From: Photobacterium sp. GJ3 | GTDB lineage: Bacteria; Pseudomonadota; Gammaproteobacteria; Enterobacterales; Vibrionaceae | Length of the DNA stretch: 64,000 nt | Direction: 5' to 3' | Assembly: GCF_018199995.1 (NCBI RefSeq) | Contig: NZ_CP073578.1 | Coordinates: forward strand, 2,790,001-2,854,000 | Part shown: positions 55,455-64,000 of the stretch, piece by piece | Layout of the letters: each line of letters begins with the position of its first letter | Numbering within the stretch: the first letter of the stretch is position 1 | The notes under the pieces: model-generated | Told to the model about the DNA's origin: nothing | Seen by the model: the letters and a program-made list of their open reading frames with translations, nothing else | Databases searched by the model: none | Position numbers and translations under genes: made by a program

Positions 55455-55485
55455 AACGGCTGAGCCTGACTCAGCCGTATTCTGT
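55455..55485. terminator. Hairpin between endA and the lipoprotein gene
   Basis: CGGCTGAG-cctga-CTCAGCCG is an 8-base-pair perfect stem followed by a short T-rich tail on the plus strand and T-rich sequence on the minus strand. It lies between convergent genes. Confidence 0.6.
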
Positions 55486-56808
55486 TTAGTGGCGCAGCAT
55501 CTCTTCAAGATACCGCTTGCTGTGATCCTGCACCGGCACCGGGGCCACCTGCTCAAAGCGCTGGAACCGAGCGGACATCACGGCAGTCCGGGCCTGACAC
55601 CAGCCGTATCCATAAGGTAGTTCTACCGGGATACTCTCTTGAATAACCGTAAATTCAGCCGTCAGATCCTGCTGTAAGATTGCCTCTGCAACCTGTCTGG
55701 CCCGCGGTACTACATCGGCCTGTGCCAGCCGGTTTCGCTGCCCCCAGCCAATGATCAGATCATCACAGCTGTACTCTGCAACGGTCGGTGAGGAGGTAAA
55801 CGCAACATCCGAGACCACCTCATATTCACGCCACATCATGTAGGCTTCAAACAGCATCGCGACATCTTCAGCGCTGGTGTAATAACCGTAAAAGTCGGCC
55901 GCACCATCAAATTCGAAGCTTGCACCAGCTTGCTCCGGTGACATCGTCTTGGTGACAGCAGCCCCGCCAAAATAGCTGTCTGCCATCAATTTCAGGTCAC
56001 TGGACTTTAACGCATATGTCGACTTGAGTGAGTTTTGTACCCAGTCACTCTCAAGCCTCGCGATGTTTTCTTCTACAGAGCGGGAAGCATCCAAAAACTG
56101 AACCTGATCAGGCGGCAGAAAATCATTGGCATGCGCCAATTCATGAGCCAATAATCGGAATAGCCCCGGCGCGATTTCTGACTGGGTACGCCAATTGTTG
56201 TAATCGGGATCAAACTGGTTGCTGTAGGTCACATAATCCCCGTTCGGATGTACATAACGCTGCAGCGCGAGAAATGAAAGTGCGTCGGCAAAACCGGAAC
56301 GATAATCGTCCTGCTGATAGATATCGTTCCATTCCTGCTCATTGCGCCACAGATATCTGGGATCAATATAGATCCCGGCTGTATAGCGATGGTAAAAAGA
56401 CGGACGGACATCCAGGCTCAGCACAATCACATTCAACGGCTTGAACAGATTCAGCGCATCCTGCGGCAAATCCCGGACCACAGCCATAAAGCTGTCCCCC
56501 ATCCAGGCATGCGATACCATCAGCCTTCGGGCAATATCATCCGGGGTCAAATCGCCCTGAATGTCATATCCCATAGGCGCGATATCTTGAAGATGGCAAG
56601 ATTGATTCGTTTTATAGATGACGGCACAGTCTTTGGCCGTCTGCGCAAACGGACTGGTTTTCACGTAGGGTTGCAGGTTTGCCAGTAAGGGATCACCATC
56701 CCTGTTCAGGCGCTTATCCCCAGACTTACCACTATCGCCGCCACATCCCGACATCAGCACGGCTGCGATCAGCACCGCGCACGTCGATATTCCTTTGTTT
56801 TTTATCAT
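55486..56808 (-). CDS. Putative lipoprotein with HELAH metalloprotease-like motif
   Basis: I do not recognise a named family. The 440-residue product has a lipoprotein signal peptide (MIKNKGISTCAVLIAAVLMS, then G-C; Cys22), followed by a linker rich in Gly, Ser, Lys and Asp, and a large domain of mixed structure. The motif LLAHELAHANDF (His222, Glu223, His226) is of the zinc HExxH type. A second acidic cluster about 100 residues later (EAYMMWREYEVVSD) could supply a third ligand. Four or more cysteines suggest periplasmic disulfides. Start 56808 has AGGG upstream. It is on the strand opposite to its neighbours, inserted into the conserved endA-rsmE-gshB block. No catalytic activity can be claimed. 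Confidence 0.8.
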   Translation of the reverse strand: MIKNKGISTCAVLIAAVLMSGCGGDSGKSGDKRLNRDGDPLLANLQPYVKTSPFAQTAKDCAVIYKTNQSCHLQDIAPMGYDIQGDLTPDDIARRLMVSHAWMGDSFMAVVRDLPQDALNLFKPLNVIVLSLDVRPSFYHRYTAGIYIDPRYLWRNEQEWNDIYQQDDYRSGFADALSFLALQRYVHPNGDYVTYSNQFDPDYNNWRTQSEIAPGLFRLLAHELAHANDFLPPDQVQFLDASRSVEENIARLESDWVQNSLKSTYALKSSDLKLMADSYFGGAAVTKTMSPEQAGASFEFDGAADFYGYYTSAEDVAMLFEAYMMWREYEVVSDVAFTSSPTVAEYSCDDLIIGWGQRNRLAQADVVPRARQVAEAILQQDLTAEFTVIQESIPVELPYGYGWCQARTAVMSARFQRFEQVAPVPVQDHSKRYLEEMLRH

Positions 56809-57001
56809 GATAACCCTAAATCCTTTTTCTGGTGTGCCCAACTCTACACCACGAGACGTACTGTGGCAGATGCTTTTTGATCCGGCTGTCACGTAATTCA
56901 ACAACACTCAATGTCCCGACTGAAAACGCATTATTCGTTACATGCCCATCAAGCTTGATATACTGGCGCCAAGAATTATCTTCACGGTCAACCAGTGTAT
57001 T

Positions 57002-57733
57002 ATGAGAGTGCCACGTATTTTCCATCCTGAGCCGCTGCCTGCAAGCGGAAAAGTGACATTAAGTGATGATGCCGCCAATCATGTCGGCCGTGTCATGCGT
57101 ATGCAAGCCGGACAGGAAGTCCTGCTGTTTGACGGCAGCAATGCAGAATTTCCGGCAATCATTTCTGAAGCAGGCAAAAAACGGGTCGACGTCGAGATCA
57201 CCGCACGCCACGAACGCAGTATCGAATCGCCGTTGGATTTACATCTGGGTCAGGTCATCTCCCGTGGCGAAAAGATGGAATTCACCATTCAGAAGTCTGT
57301 TGAGCTGGGCGTGAACAGTATTACGCCGCTGATCTCTGAACGTTGTGGCGTAAAGCTGACTCAGGAACGTTTTGATAAAAAAATGGCCCAATGGCAGAAA
57401 ATCGCCATCAGTGCCTGCGAACAATGCGGCCGCAATGTCGTGCCGGAAATCCGCCCGGTAATGAAACTGGAAGACTGGTGTGGTGAAGAATTTGACGGTC
57501 TGAAGTTGAATTTGCACCCAAGAGCCCAATATTCCATTAATACCCTGCCCGCACCCGTTTCCCGCGTCCGTTTGCTGATTGGCCCGGAAGGCGGCCTGTC
57601 GGCGCAGGAAATCAGCATGACCGAAACATTCAATTTCTGTGAGATCCTACTCGGTCCCCGGGTGCTCAGAACAGAAACCGCCGCAATGACGGCAATGACA
57701 GCGCTACAGGTCCGCTTTGGCGATCTTGGCTAA
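57002..57733 (+). CDS. rsmE: 16S rRNA (uracil-1498-N3)-methyltransferase RsmE
   Basis: RsmE methylates U1498 of 16S rRNA. The 243-residue product (same as E. coli) begins [16 protein letters not shown], with the SPOUT knot segments [14 protein letters not shown] and [20 protein letters not shown]. The start at 57002 matches the family; the frame is open upstream to 56942 but without homology. It lies 15 bases before gshB. Confidence 0.96.
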   Translation: MRVPRIFHPEPLPASGKVTLSDDAANHVGRVMRMQAGQEVLLFDGSNAEFPAIISEAGKKRVDVEITARHERSIESPLDLHLGQVISRGEKMEFTIQKSVELGVNSITPLISERCGVKLTQERFDKKMAQWQKIAISACEQCGRNVVPEIRPVMKLEDWCGEEFDGLKLNLHPRAQYSINTLPAPVSRVRLLIGPEGGLSAQEISMTETFNFCEILLGPRVLRTETAAMTAMTALQVRFGDLG

Positions 57734-57748
57734 CCAAGGAGAAATGAC

Positions 57749-58699
57749 ATGATCAAATTGGGTATTGTGATGGATCCCATCCAGTCCATTACCATCAAGA
57801 AGGACTCCAGCTTTGCGATGATGCTTGAAGCACAACGTCGTGGCTGGGAAATCCACTACATGGAAATGGCTGATCTGTCTCTTGAGCAAGGCAAAGCGAT
57901 CGCCCGCACCCGTATCGTCAAACTGAAAGAAGATCCGACCGACTGGTACAGCTTCCACGGCGAGCAGGAAATTGAACTGTGCGAGCTGGACGCCGTACTG
58001 ATGCGTAAAGATCCGCCGTTTGATACTGAATACATCTACGCGACCTATATTCTGGAACGCGCAGAGGAACAGGGCACACTCATCGTCAACAAGCCGCAGA
58101 GCCTGCGTGACTGTAATGAAAAACTCTATACCGCCTGGTTCCCGGAACTGACACCAACCACGATTGTGACCCGCCGCGCTGACAAAATTCGTGCTTTTCA
58201 GCAGGAACACGGCGACATCATCCTGAAACCATTGGATGGCATGGGCGGCTCGTCTATTTTCCGCGTGAAAGCTGGCGATCCGAACCTGTCGGTAATCATT
58301 GAAACCCTGACCAACCACGGCCAGTACTACTGTATGGCGCAAACCTTCGTACCGGACATCAGCAACGGCGACAAGCGCATTCTGGTGGTCGACGGGGAGC
58401 CAATGCCTTACTGTCTGGCCCGGATTCCGGCCAAAGGGGAAACCCGCGGCAATCTGGCGGCTGGTGGCCGGGGTGAACCTCGACCGCTGAGCGAGACGGA
58501 CCGTAAGATCGCCGAAGCCGTGGCCCCCTCGCTGAAAGAAAAAGGCTTAATTTTTGTCGGACTGGATGTGATTGGCGACAAACTGACTGAAATCAACGTC
58601 ACCAGTCCAACCTGTATCCGTGAGATTGAAGCGGCGTATGATATTTCGATTACCGGCAAGCTGATGGACGCCATTGAACGCCGTCTGCAAAAAGCTTAA
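57749..58699 (+). CDS. gshB: Glutathione synthetase
   Basis: GshB joins gamma-glutamylcysteine and glycine into glutathione with ATP. The 316-residue ATP-grasp protein begins IKLGIVMDPIQSITIKKDSS and has VLMRKDPPFDTEYIYATY, the ATP loop LKPLDGMGGSSIFRV and the metal-binding EINVTSPTCIREIE. AAGGAG precedes the ATG. It follows rsmE closely as in E. coli. Confidence 0.98.
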   Translation: MIKLGIVMDPIQSITIKKDSSFAMMLEAQRRGWEIHYMEMADLSLEQGKAIARTRIVKLKEDPTDWYSFHGEQEIELCELDAVLMRKDPPFDTEYIYATYILERAEEQGTLIVNKPQSLRDCNEKLYTAWFPELTPTTIVTRRADKIRAFQQEHGDIILKPLDGMGGSSIFRVKAGDPNLSVIIETLTNHGQYYCMAQTFVPDISNGDKRILVVDGEPMPYCLARIPAKGETRGNLAAGGRGEPRPLSETDRKIAEAVAPSLKEKGLIFVGLDVIGDKLTEINVTSPTCIREIEAAYDISITGKLMDAIERRLQKA

Positions 58700-58700
58700 T

Positions 58701-58742
58701 CCGTTATCGGAACCGTTACCGGAACCGTTATCGGAACCGGAA
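58701..58742. repeat. 12-base tandem repeat, 3.5 copies
   Basis: CCGTTATCGGAA, CCGTTACCGGAA, CCGTTATCGGAA and a half copy CCGGAA lie head to tail immediately after the gshB stop codon. The second copy differs by one base. Confidence 0.85.
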
Positions 58743-58883
58743 CACGGGTGAGAGTGTGCTGTCCAAATCATAAGACCTGAGATTGAGGTTGAGCGGGCGG
58801 CACCTCTGCCGGAACAGACAGACCAATTCAGCCGAATCCTTCTCATACTGTAATCAAGAGCGCTTGTATTAAAGGACTGAATA

Positions 58884-59447
58884 ATGAACCTCACCAATCA
58901 TTTTCTGGTGGCCATGCCCAGTCTGCAGGATCCGCACTTCAAACGAAGTGTCGTCTATGTGTGTGAGCACAACGACGAGGGTGCGATGGGAATCGTCATC
59001 AATTTACCCATTGATGTCTCAGTCGGCAGCATGCTGGATCAAATTGAAGTCGAGCGCGATCTCCCGCTGGCTCATCCGGACAGCCTGAAAAAGCCGGTGA
59101 TGCTTGGGGGACCGGTGGCCGGAGACAGAGGCTTTATCCTGCACAACAGTAAAGCCAGCTACAGTTCCAGCCTGAATGTGACCGACGACATCCAAATGAC
59201 GACCTCCAAAGACATTCTGCCCCTGCTGGGCACCAAAGATGAACCCAGCAAATATCTGGTTGCGCTGGGCTATGCCGGCTGGACAGCCGGACAACTGGAG
59301 CAGGAACTGGCGGAAAACAGCTGGCTGACCATGGAAGCGGACCCGGTCGTGGTGTTCGAAACGCCAATCAGTGAGCGCTGGGATAAAGCGGTGGCCAAGC
59401 TGGGCATCCATTCTGCAAATTTATCGAGCGAAGTAGGACATTCATGA
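58884..59447 (+). CDS. yqgE: YqgE/AlgH family protein
   Basis: The 187-residue product matches the UPF0301/AlgH family: [38 protein letters not shown] in pieces at the start, [14 protein letters not shown] in the middle and [16 protein letters not shown] near the end. AlgH was named from alginate regulation in Pseudomonas; the biochemical role is not known. It overlaps ruvX by four bases, the standard yqgE-yqgF pair. Confidence 0.94.
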   Translation: MNLTNHFLVAMPSLQDPHFKRSVVYVCEHNDEGAMGIVINLPIDVSVGSMLDQIEVERDLPLAHPDSLKKPVMLGGPVAGDRGFILHNSKASYSSSLNVTDDIQMTTSKDILPLLGTKDEPSKYLVALGYAGWTAGQLEQELAENSWLTMEADPVVVFETPISERWDKAVAKLGIHSANLSSEVGHS

Positions 59448-59872
59448 GCGCATCACGCACTGTACTTGCCTTCGATTATGGCACCAAAAGCATCGGCGCG
59501 GCTATCGGACAGGAACTGACAGGCACCGCCAGCCCGCTGGCAGCCCTGAAAGCCAACGATGGTGTGCCGAACTGGGACACCATCGAGGCCTTGCTGAAAG
59601 AATGGCAACCGGATCTGGTGGTCGTGGGTCTGCCAATGGATGTTTACGGAAAAGAACTGGAAAGCATCACACCGCGTGCCCGAAAATTTGCCAATCGGCT
59701 GCACGGACGCTTTGGCTGTCAGGTGGAACTGCATGATGAACGCCTCAGCACAGTAGAAGCCCGTTCGGATCTCTTTGCACGGGGCGGCTACCGCTCACTC
59801 AGCAAAGGCAATGTGGATTCTCAGTCTGCTGTCGTGATTTTAGAAAGCTGGTTCGAGCAGCAATACGGCTAG
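59444..59872 (+). CDS. ruvX: Holliday junction resolvase-like protein YqgF/RuvX
   Basis: YqgF is a RuvC-like nuclease family protein implicated in 16S rRNA 5' maturation and possibly in recombination. The 142-residue product has the RNase H fold motifs [16 protein letters not shown] (first catalytic Asp), [14 protein letters not shown] and [12 protein letters not shown]. Its ATG overlaps the yqgE stop, so the pair is coupled. Confidence 0.95.
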   Translation: MSASRTVLAFDYGTKSIGAAIGQELTGTASPLAALKANDGVPNWDTIEALLKEWQPDLVVVGLPMDVYGKELESITPRARKFANRLHGRFGCQVELHDERLSTVEARSDLFARGGYRSLSKGNVDSQSAVVILESWFEQQYG

Positions 59873-59943
59873 TTCAGCTTTACAGGCTTTTGGATCATAG
59901 GTGACCCAAAGCCTGAAACGCTGTACAGAGCCTTTGACGATTC

Positions 59944-59973
59944 AAGCCCCGCGCATTGATGCCGGGGCTTTTT
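59944..59973. terminator. Bidirectional terminator after ruvX
   Basis: AAGCCCCG-cgcattgatg-CCGGGGCTTTTT can form a stem with a T run, between convergent ruvX and the YjiH-like gene. Confidence 0.75.
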
Positions 59974-59993
59974 CTTCACCTGCAATTCGGGAT

Positions 59994-61304
59994 TTACCCT
60001 GCAACCAACATCGCAAACGGCACCGCCAACAGCAGACTCAGCGCGGTCCGGATAAACCAGACGACAACCAGGCGGCCAATACTCAGCGGAATGGACGTCG
60101 ACAGGATGCAAGGAATGGAAGCCGAGAAAAACAGTACGCTCGACACGCAAATCACCCCGGCCGCCATTCTGACCACGAACTCAGCGTCACGCAGCAGCAG
60201 TGCCGGGAGGAACATTTCAGCCAGTCCGGACGCCGACGCCTGCGCGAGTTCCTTCGCGCCCTCAATGCCCCAGATCGCAGTAAACGGATAAAACAGATAG
60301 CCTAACCACTCAAATACCGGCGTATATTTGGCCACCAGCAGGCCAATCAGGCCCACCGACATAATCGACGGCAGAATCGCAATCGTCATCAGCAACCCGT
60401 CTTTGATGGTCGACAAGACATTACTACCCAGCGAAGGCGCCTGACGCGCAACATCCATGCCCGTCTGATACGCCGTGTGTAAACGACCGTCACTGCCCGC
60501 TTCCGGCTCAGGATCGCTAACCGACTCATCCATCCCGCGCAGTGGCGGCAAATGTACGGTGATCGCCGTGACGATGAAGGTGATCGCCAGCGTTCCCCAG
60601 AAATACAGATTCCAGACCGGCATCAGATCCAGCGTCTTGGCCACAATGATCATGAAAGTCGCAGATACCGTCGAAAAGCCGGTTGCGATAATCGCGGCTT
60701 CTTTCGCAGAATACTGACCTGATTTGTATACTCTATTGGTGATCAATAGCCCAAGTGAATAGCTCCCGACAAAGGAAGCCACGGCATCAATGGCCGAGCG
60801 TCCGGGTGTCCGCCAGATTGGCCGCATGACGGGCTGAACCAGAATTCCAATCAGCTCCAGCAGGCCGTAACTGACCAGAAAGGACAGGAACACCGCACCA
60901 ATCGGAACAATCAGTCCGACCGAAATCACCAGCTTCTCAAACAGAAACGGCAACATGTCTTTGGTGTGCAGCAGTTCCGGACCTGTCCCCGTTACCGCCA
61001 TCACCGCCGCTGCGGCACCCAGTATTTTGAGCACGGAAAAAACTTTGTCGGTCAGGCTCTGAGACCATTGGCCCGAAATAAACGGATAAGCGGCACCGGC
61101 CACGATCATGGCCAACGCATACCAGGCCACGCCATCACCCAGCCAAACCTTGACCTGACTGACCAGATGATCCAACGGGATCGTCGATTTACCGGCGATC
61201 GTAATGGGTATAAAAAAGAAAAAGATCCCGATTGCACTCAGAATCAGCAGACGAAATCTCGCCAGCGCATCCGATGCGCCGACCCCAGCTTGTGATTGAT
61301 CCAT
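59994..61304 (-). CDS. YjiH-like membrane protein, nucleoside-recognition (Gate) domain
   Basis: The 436-residue inner-membrane protein has about ten membrane helices and resembles the YjiH group of Gate-domain proteins, by the stretches FSTVSATFMIIVAKTLDL, ASFVGSYSLGLLITNRVY and LLRDAEFVVRMAAGVICVSSVLFFSASIPC. A long hydrophilic loop lies about residues 246-290. Members are presumed transporters, but the substrate is unknown. GGGAG precedes the ATG, and an operator-like palindrome lies 23 bases upstream of the start. It interrupts the usual ruvX-pilU/pilT neighbourhood. Confidence 0.8.
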   Translation of the reverse strand: MDQSQAGVGASDALARFRLLILSAIGIFFFFIPITIAGKSTIPLDHLVSQVKVWLGDGVAWYALAMIVAGAAYPFISGQWSQSLTDKVFSVLKILGAAAAVMAVTGTGPELLHTKDMLPFLFEKLVISVGLIVPIGAVFLSFLVSYGLLELIGILVQPVMRPIWRTPGRSAIDAVASFVGSYSLGLLITNRVYKSGQYSAKEAAIIATGFSTVSATFMIIVAKTLDLMPVWNLYFWGTLAITFIVTAITVHLPPLRGMDESVSDPEPEAGSDGRLHTAYQTGMDVARQAPSLGSNVLSTIKDGLLMTIAILPSIMSVGLIGLLVAKYTPVFEWLGYLFYPFTAIWGIEGAKELAQASASGLAEMFLPALLLRDAEFVVRMAAGVICVSSVLFFSASIPCILSTSIPLSIGRLVVVWFIRTALSLLLAVPFAMLVAG

Positions 61305-61326
61305 CTTTGTCGCTCCCTCTACACTT

Positions 61327-61350
61327 CTTATATTTGTATATACATATAAG
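61327..61350. promoter_or_regulatory. Palindromic operator-like site before the YjiH-like gene
   Basis: CTTATAT and ATATAAG flank a core TTGTATATAC that contains the palindrome TGTATATACA. The pattern resembles GntR-family operators. It lies 23-46 bases before the start codon, where a bound repressor could block transcription. Confidence 0.5.
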
Positions 61351-61495
61351 AGGTGAACAGTCTGAGCACAAGTTGGTTATTTTAAAACCACCGGACCGAT
61401 CACAGAGATTTAACACATCCGTAACGAAAAGCAGATTGTACAGCGACCACCGCAATCGGATCATGGGTGGTCCAAAGCACTTTTCATTGCCTGTA

Positions 61496-62599
61496 TCAGT
61501 CTGAGCGGATCGTGACCCCATCCAATCCACCACTGCCGGAAAACGGCCTGTCCATTTTCATCATTAGCCGGAGGTCGTTGGCCGAGTCGGCATGTGCCAG
61601 AGCGTCGAGTTCCGTGATTTTTCCGGTCTGAACCAGCGCGAATAAAGACTGATCAAACGTCATCATACCGTGTTCACGGCCTTTGCTCATGACTGCTTTC
61701 AGAGCGTGCAATTCACCACGGCGAATCAAGTCAGAGACTCTGGGGGTGTTCAGCAGGAGTTCGAACGCCGCATGTCGCCCTGCACCGTTTGCATCAGGTA
61801 TTAATTGCTGCGCCAGAATCCCTTTCAGGTTCAGCGATAAATCAAACAGCAGCTGTTCCCGGCGTTCTTTCGGGACTAGATGCAGAATCCGCTCCAGTGC
61901 CTGATTGGCATTGTTGGCATGCAGCGTCGCCATACACAGGTGGCCGGTTTCTGCAAAATTCAGCGCGTATTCCATGGTTTCCTGATTGCGGATCTCCCCA
62001 ATCAGAATCATATCCGGCGCCTGACGCAGGGAGTTTTTCAGCGCGATAGCATAACTTGCCGTGTCCAGCCCGACTTCACGCTGAGTGACAATGCACCGGT
62101 CGTGCTGATGGAGAAACTCAATCGGATCTTCGACCGTCAGAATATGCCCGCTCGAATGATGATTGCGATAGCCCGTCAGGGCTGCCATGGAGGTCGATTT
62201 TCCGGATCCGGTCGCTCCCACCACCAAAAGCAAACCGCGCTTCGCAATGGCCAGATCTTTCAAGGGTTCCGGCAATGTCAGGGCATCCACATCCGGGATC
62301 TGATGTTCAATCCGCCGGATCACCATGCCGGGTTGTTCCCGCTGCCAGAACGCACTGATCCGAAACCGGCGCGCGTCCTTCACCAGCGCAAAGTTGGCCT
62401 CTTTGTGTGTGACAAAGTCCTGCCACTGCGCGTCAGTCATCGCCTGCCGACACAGTTGCGTCATCATTGCCGGTGTCAGAACTTCCCCGCAGGCATACAG
62501 CTCGCCATTGACTTTGAGCTGACCAGACGCCGCCACGGTCAGATAAAGATCAGAAGCCTGCCGGGCGACCATCTCCGCCAGCAGCTTGTCTAACGTCAT
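61496..62599 (-). CDS. pilU: PilT/PilU-type twitching motility ATPase PilU
   Basis: PilU is the accessory type IV pilus retraction ATPase. The 367-residue product has the N-terminal PAS-like domain (DKLLAEMVARQASDLYLTVAASGQL), Walker A LVVGATGSGKSTSMAAL, the Asp box ILTVEDPIEF, Walker B DMILIGEIRNQETM and the His box TGHLCMATLHANNA. The PilU assignment rests on its position after pilT and on its longer C-terminus. The start at 62599 has AGGA nine bases upstream. Confidence 0.93.
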   Translation of the reverse strand: MTLDKLLAEMVARQASDLYLTVAASGQLKVNGELYACGEVLTPAMMTQLCRQAMTDAQWQDFVTHKEANFALVKDARRFRISAFWQREQPGMVIRRIEHQIPDVDALTLPEPLKDLAIAKRGLLLVVGATGSGKSTSMAALTGYRNHHSSGHILTVEDPIEFLHQHDRCIVTQREVGLDTASYAIALKNSLRQAPDMILIGEIRNQETMEYALNFAETGHLCMATLHANNANQALERILHLVPKERREQLLFDLSLNLKGILAQQLIPDANGAGRHAAFELLLNTPRVSDLIRRGELHALKAVMSKGREHGMMTFDQSLFALVQTGKITELDALAHADSANDLRLMMKMDRPFSGSGGLDGVTIRSD

Positions 62600-62628
62600 A
62601 TGCTCTATTCCTGAATCGATCACTGGCC

Positions 62629-63654
62629 TCAACTCCGTTCCAGCACACGCGCCACTTCATCCGGATCCACCAGCCCCTGAGCCATCAGCCGGTTGACCGC
62701 TTGCTCCATGGTTTGCATGCCCATCCCGGCACCAGTCTGGATCATGGAATACATCTGAGCCACTTTGTCTTCCCGGATCAAATTCCGGATGGCGGGTGTC
62801 GCCAGCATAATTTCATGAGCAGCAACCCGGCCACCGCCCGGACACTTCAGCAAAGACTGCGCAATCACGGCACGCAGCGATTCAGACAGCATGGAACGCA
62901 CCATGGCTTTGTCGTTCCCGGGGAAAACATCAATGATCCGGTCAATGGTTTTTGCCGCCGAACTGGTATGCAAAGTTGCCAAAACCAGATGCCCGGTTTC
63001 TGCCGCTGTGAGCGCCAGCCGGATCGTTTCCTGATCCCGCAACTCGCCCACCATAATCACATCGGGATCTTCACGCAGTGCCGATCGCAGCGCATTCTGG
63101 AAACTGTGTGTATCGCGGTGAACTTCCCGCTGATTGATCAGGCAGCGTTTGCTTTCGTGCACAAATTCCACCGGATCTTCGATCGTCAGAATATGGCGGT
63201 TGGTGGTACTGTTGATGTGATCCACCATGGCAGCAATGGTGGTTGATTTCCCGGAACCTGTCGCCCCCGTCACTAACACAAGCCCACGCTGACTCTGCGC
63301 TATCTGATAAAATACGTCGGGCACGCTGAGGGATTCCAGCGTGGGGATATTCACCGGAATCGATCGAAAAACGGCGGCGCAGCCACGAGACTGACGAAAT
63401 GCATTCACCCGGAATCGTCCCACGTCTGGCAGCGCAACAGAAAAGTCGACTTCCAGATGTTCTTCATACTCCCGACGCTGTCCGTCATCCATAATATCCG
63501 TAATTAAACGGTGCACAGCTTCATGGGTCAGCGCCGGAATACTCAGCGCCCGGACATCACCGTCCACACGGATCATCGGAGAGACGCCAGCCGAGAGGTG
63601 CAGATCAGAGGCATTATGCTTTACACTAAAGTCCAGAAGCTCGGTGATATCCAT
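62629..63654 (-). CDS. pilT: Type IV pilus retraction ATPase PilT
   Basis: PilT depolymerises type IV pili to drive twitching motility and DNA uptake. The 341-residue product begins MDITELLDFSVKHNASDLHLSAG and has Walker A LVTGATGSGKSTTIAAM, ILTIEDPVEFVHES, Walker B DVIMVGELRDQETIRLALTAAETGH in pieces, and the AIRNLI helix of PilT proteins. It precedes pilU and is divergent from yggS with 22 bases between starts. Confidence 0.97.
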   Translation of the reverse strand: MDITELLDFSVKHNASDLHLSAGVSPMIRVDGDVRALSIPALTHEAVHRLITDIMDDGQRREYEEHLEVDFSVALPDVGRFRVNAFRQSRGCAAVFRSIPVNIPTLESLSVPDVFYQIAQSQRGLVLVTGATGSGKSTTIAAMVDHINSTTNRHILTIEDPVEFVHESKRCLINQREVHRDTHSFQNALRSALREDPDVIMVGELRDQETIRLALTAAETGHLVLATLHTSSAAKTIDRIIDVFPGNDKAMVRSMLSESLRAVIAQSLLKCPGGGRVAAHEIMLATPAIRNLIREDKVAQMYSMIQTGAGMGMQTMEQAVNRLMAQGLVDPDEVARVLERS

Positions 63655-63676
63655 ATATTTTCCTTAAGAATCAATT

Positions 63677-64000
63677 ATGAGTAGTATCAGACAAAATCTT
63701 GAAAAGGTCACCCGGGAGATCCGGACAGCCTGTGATAAATGCGGCCGTGATACGGATTCCGTGCAACTGCTGGCCGTCAGTAAAACCAAGCCGATCAGCG
63801 CCATTGCCGATGCAATCGCTGCCGGTCAGCGCGCTTTTGGTGAAAACTACGTGCAGGAAGGCGTGGAGAAAATCCAGCACTTCGCAACTCAATCGCCATC
63901 GCTGATCTGGCATTTTATCGGTCCGATTCAGTCCAATAAGACCCGGCTGATTGCCGATCATTTTGACTGGGTTCATTCCGTCGATCGCCTCAAAATTGCC
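63677..64000 (+). CDS. yggS: YggS family pyridoxal phosphate homeostasis protein, 3' end outside window
   Basis: YggS binds pyridoxal phosphate without enzymatic activity and helps keep its level stable. The first 108 codons are present: MSSIRQNLEKVTREIRTACD, the PLP-lysine segment LLAVSKTKPISAIADAI (lysine about residue 36), FGENYVQEGVEK and WHFIGPIQSNKTRLI. The start follows TTAAGAATCAATT with weak ribosome site. Divergent placement from pilT is common to many gammaproteobacteria. Confidence 0.95.
   Translation, partial: MSSIRQNLEKVTREIRTACDKCGRDTDSVQLLAVSKTKPISAIADAIAAGQRAFGENYVQEGVEKIQHFATQSPSLIWHFIGPIQSNKTRLIADHFDWVHSVDRLKIA

Overview
This window is a 64 kb stretch of chromosomal housekeeping DNA from a gammaproteobacterium. 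It is most likely a member of the Vibrionaceae, with a Photobacterium/Grimontia-like feel; the family is fairly secure and the genus is a guess. Almost every protein is close in length and motif content to its E. coli counterpart. The gene order joins three blocks that are separate in E. coli: recA to barA, acpS to nadB, and ygfZ to yggS. Dns-type endonuclease I, PilT/PilU and the metK-sprT-endA-rsmE-gshB-yqgE-ruvX run fit Vibrionaceae chromosome 1. There are no insertion sequences, prophage genes, CRISPR arrays, tRNAs or rRNAs that I can see. I found no candidate for a new multi-gene system.

Layout. 1-4 kb: recA (5' part only, with a LexA box), pncC, and divergent mutS. 4-18 kb, mostly minus strand: a dense stress, cell-cycle and isoprenoid cluster (rlmD, relA, mazG, pyrG, eno, ftsB, ispD, ispF, truD, surE, pcm, nlpD, rpoS). 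18-21 kb: the hybrid sensor kinase gene barA on the plus strand, broken by a one-base shift near its start. 21-30 kb, minus strand: the envelope-stress operon rpoE-rseABC running on into lepA-lepB-rnc-era-recO-pdxJ-acpS, with a sigma-E-like promoter before rpoE. 30-37 kb: nadB, a chemoreceptor, ygfX-sdhE divergent from ygfZ, a YbaK-type deacylase and a small orphan protein. 37-43 kb: gcvH, ubiI, ubiH (also frameshifted) and ygfB on the minus strand, then zapA, the 6S RNA gene and fau on the plus strand. 42-48 kb: rpiA, serA, a YggE-like gene, argP/argO and mscS. 48-52 kb: the glycolytic operon epd-pgk-fbaA. 52-60 kb: metK, sprT, endonuclease I, an unassigned metalloprotease-like lipoprotein, rsmE, gshB, yqgE and ruvX. 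60-64 kb: a YjiH-like membrane protein, pilU, pilT and the start of yggS.

How the genes work together. Several operons are coupled by overlapping stop and start codons (ispD/ispF, surE/pcm, ygfZ/deacylase, recO/pdxJ, era/rnc, yqgE/ruvX). Regulatory logic that can be read directly includes the SOS box at recA, a sigma-E promoter at rpoE, 6S RNA beside zapA, inverted repeats between argP and argO, and a set of strong hairpin terminators that delimit the operons.

Most worth a second look: two single-base frameshifts in 6-base homopolymers (barA, ubiH); the secreted lipoprotein with an HELAH motif inserted between endA and rsmE; three places where a gene expected from E. coli synteny is absent (pepP, gcvT/gcvP, tktA); a strong hairpin wedged between pyrG and eno; and an operator-like palindrome before the YjiH-like gene.
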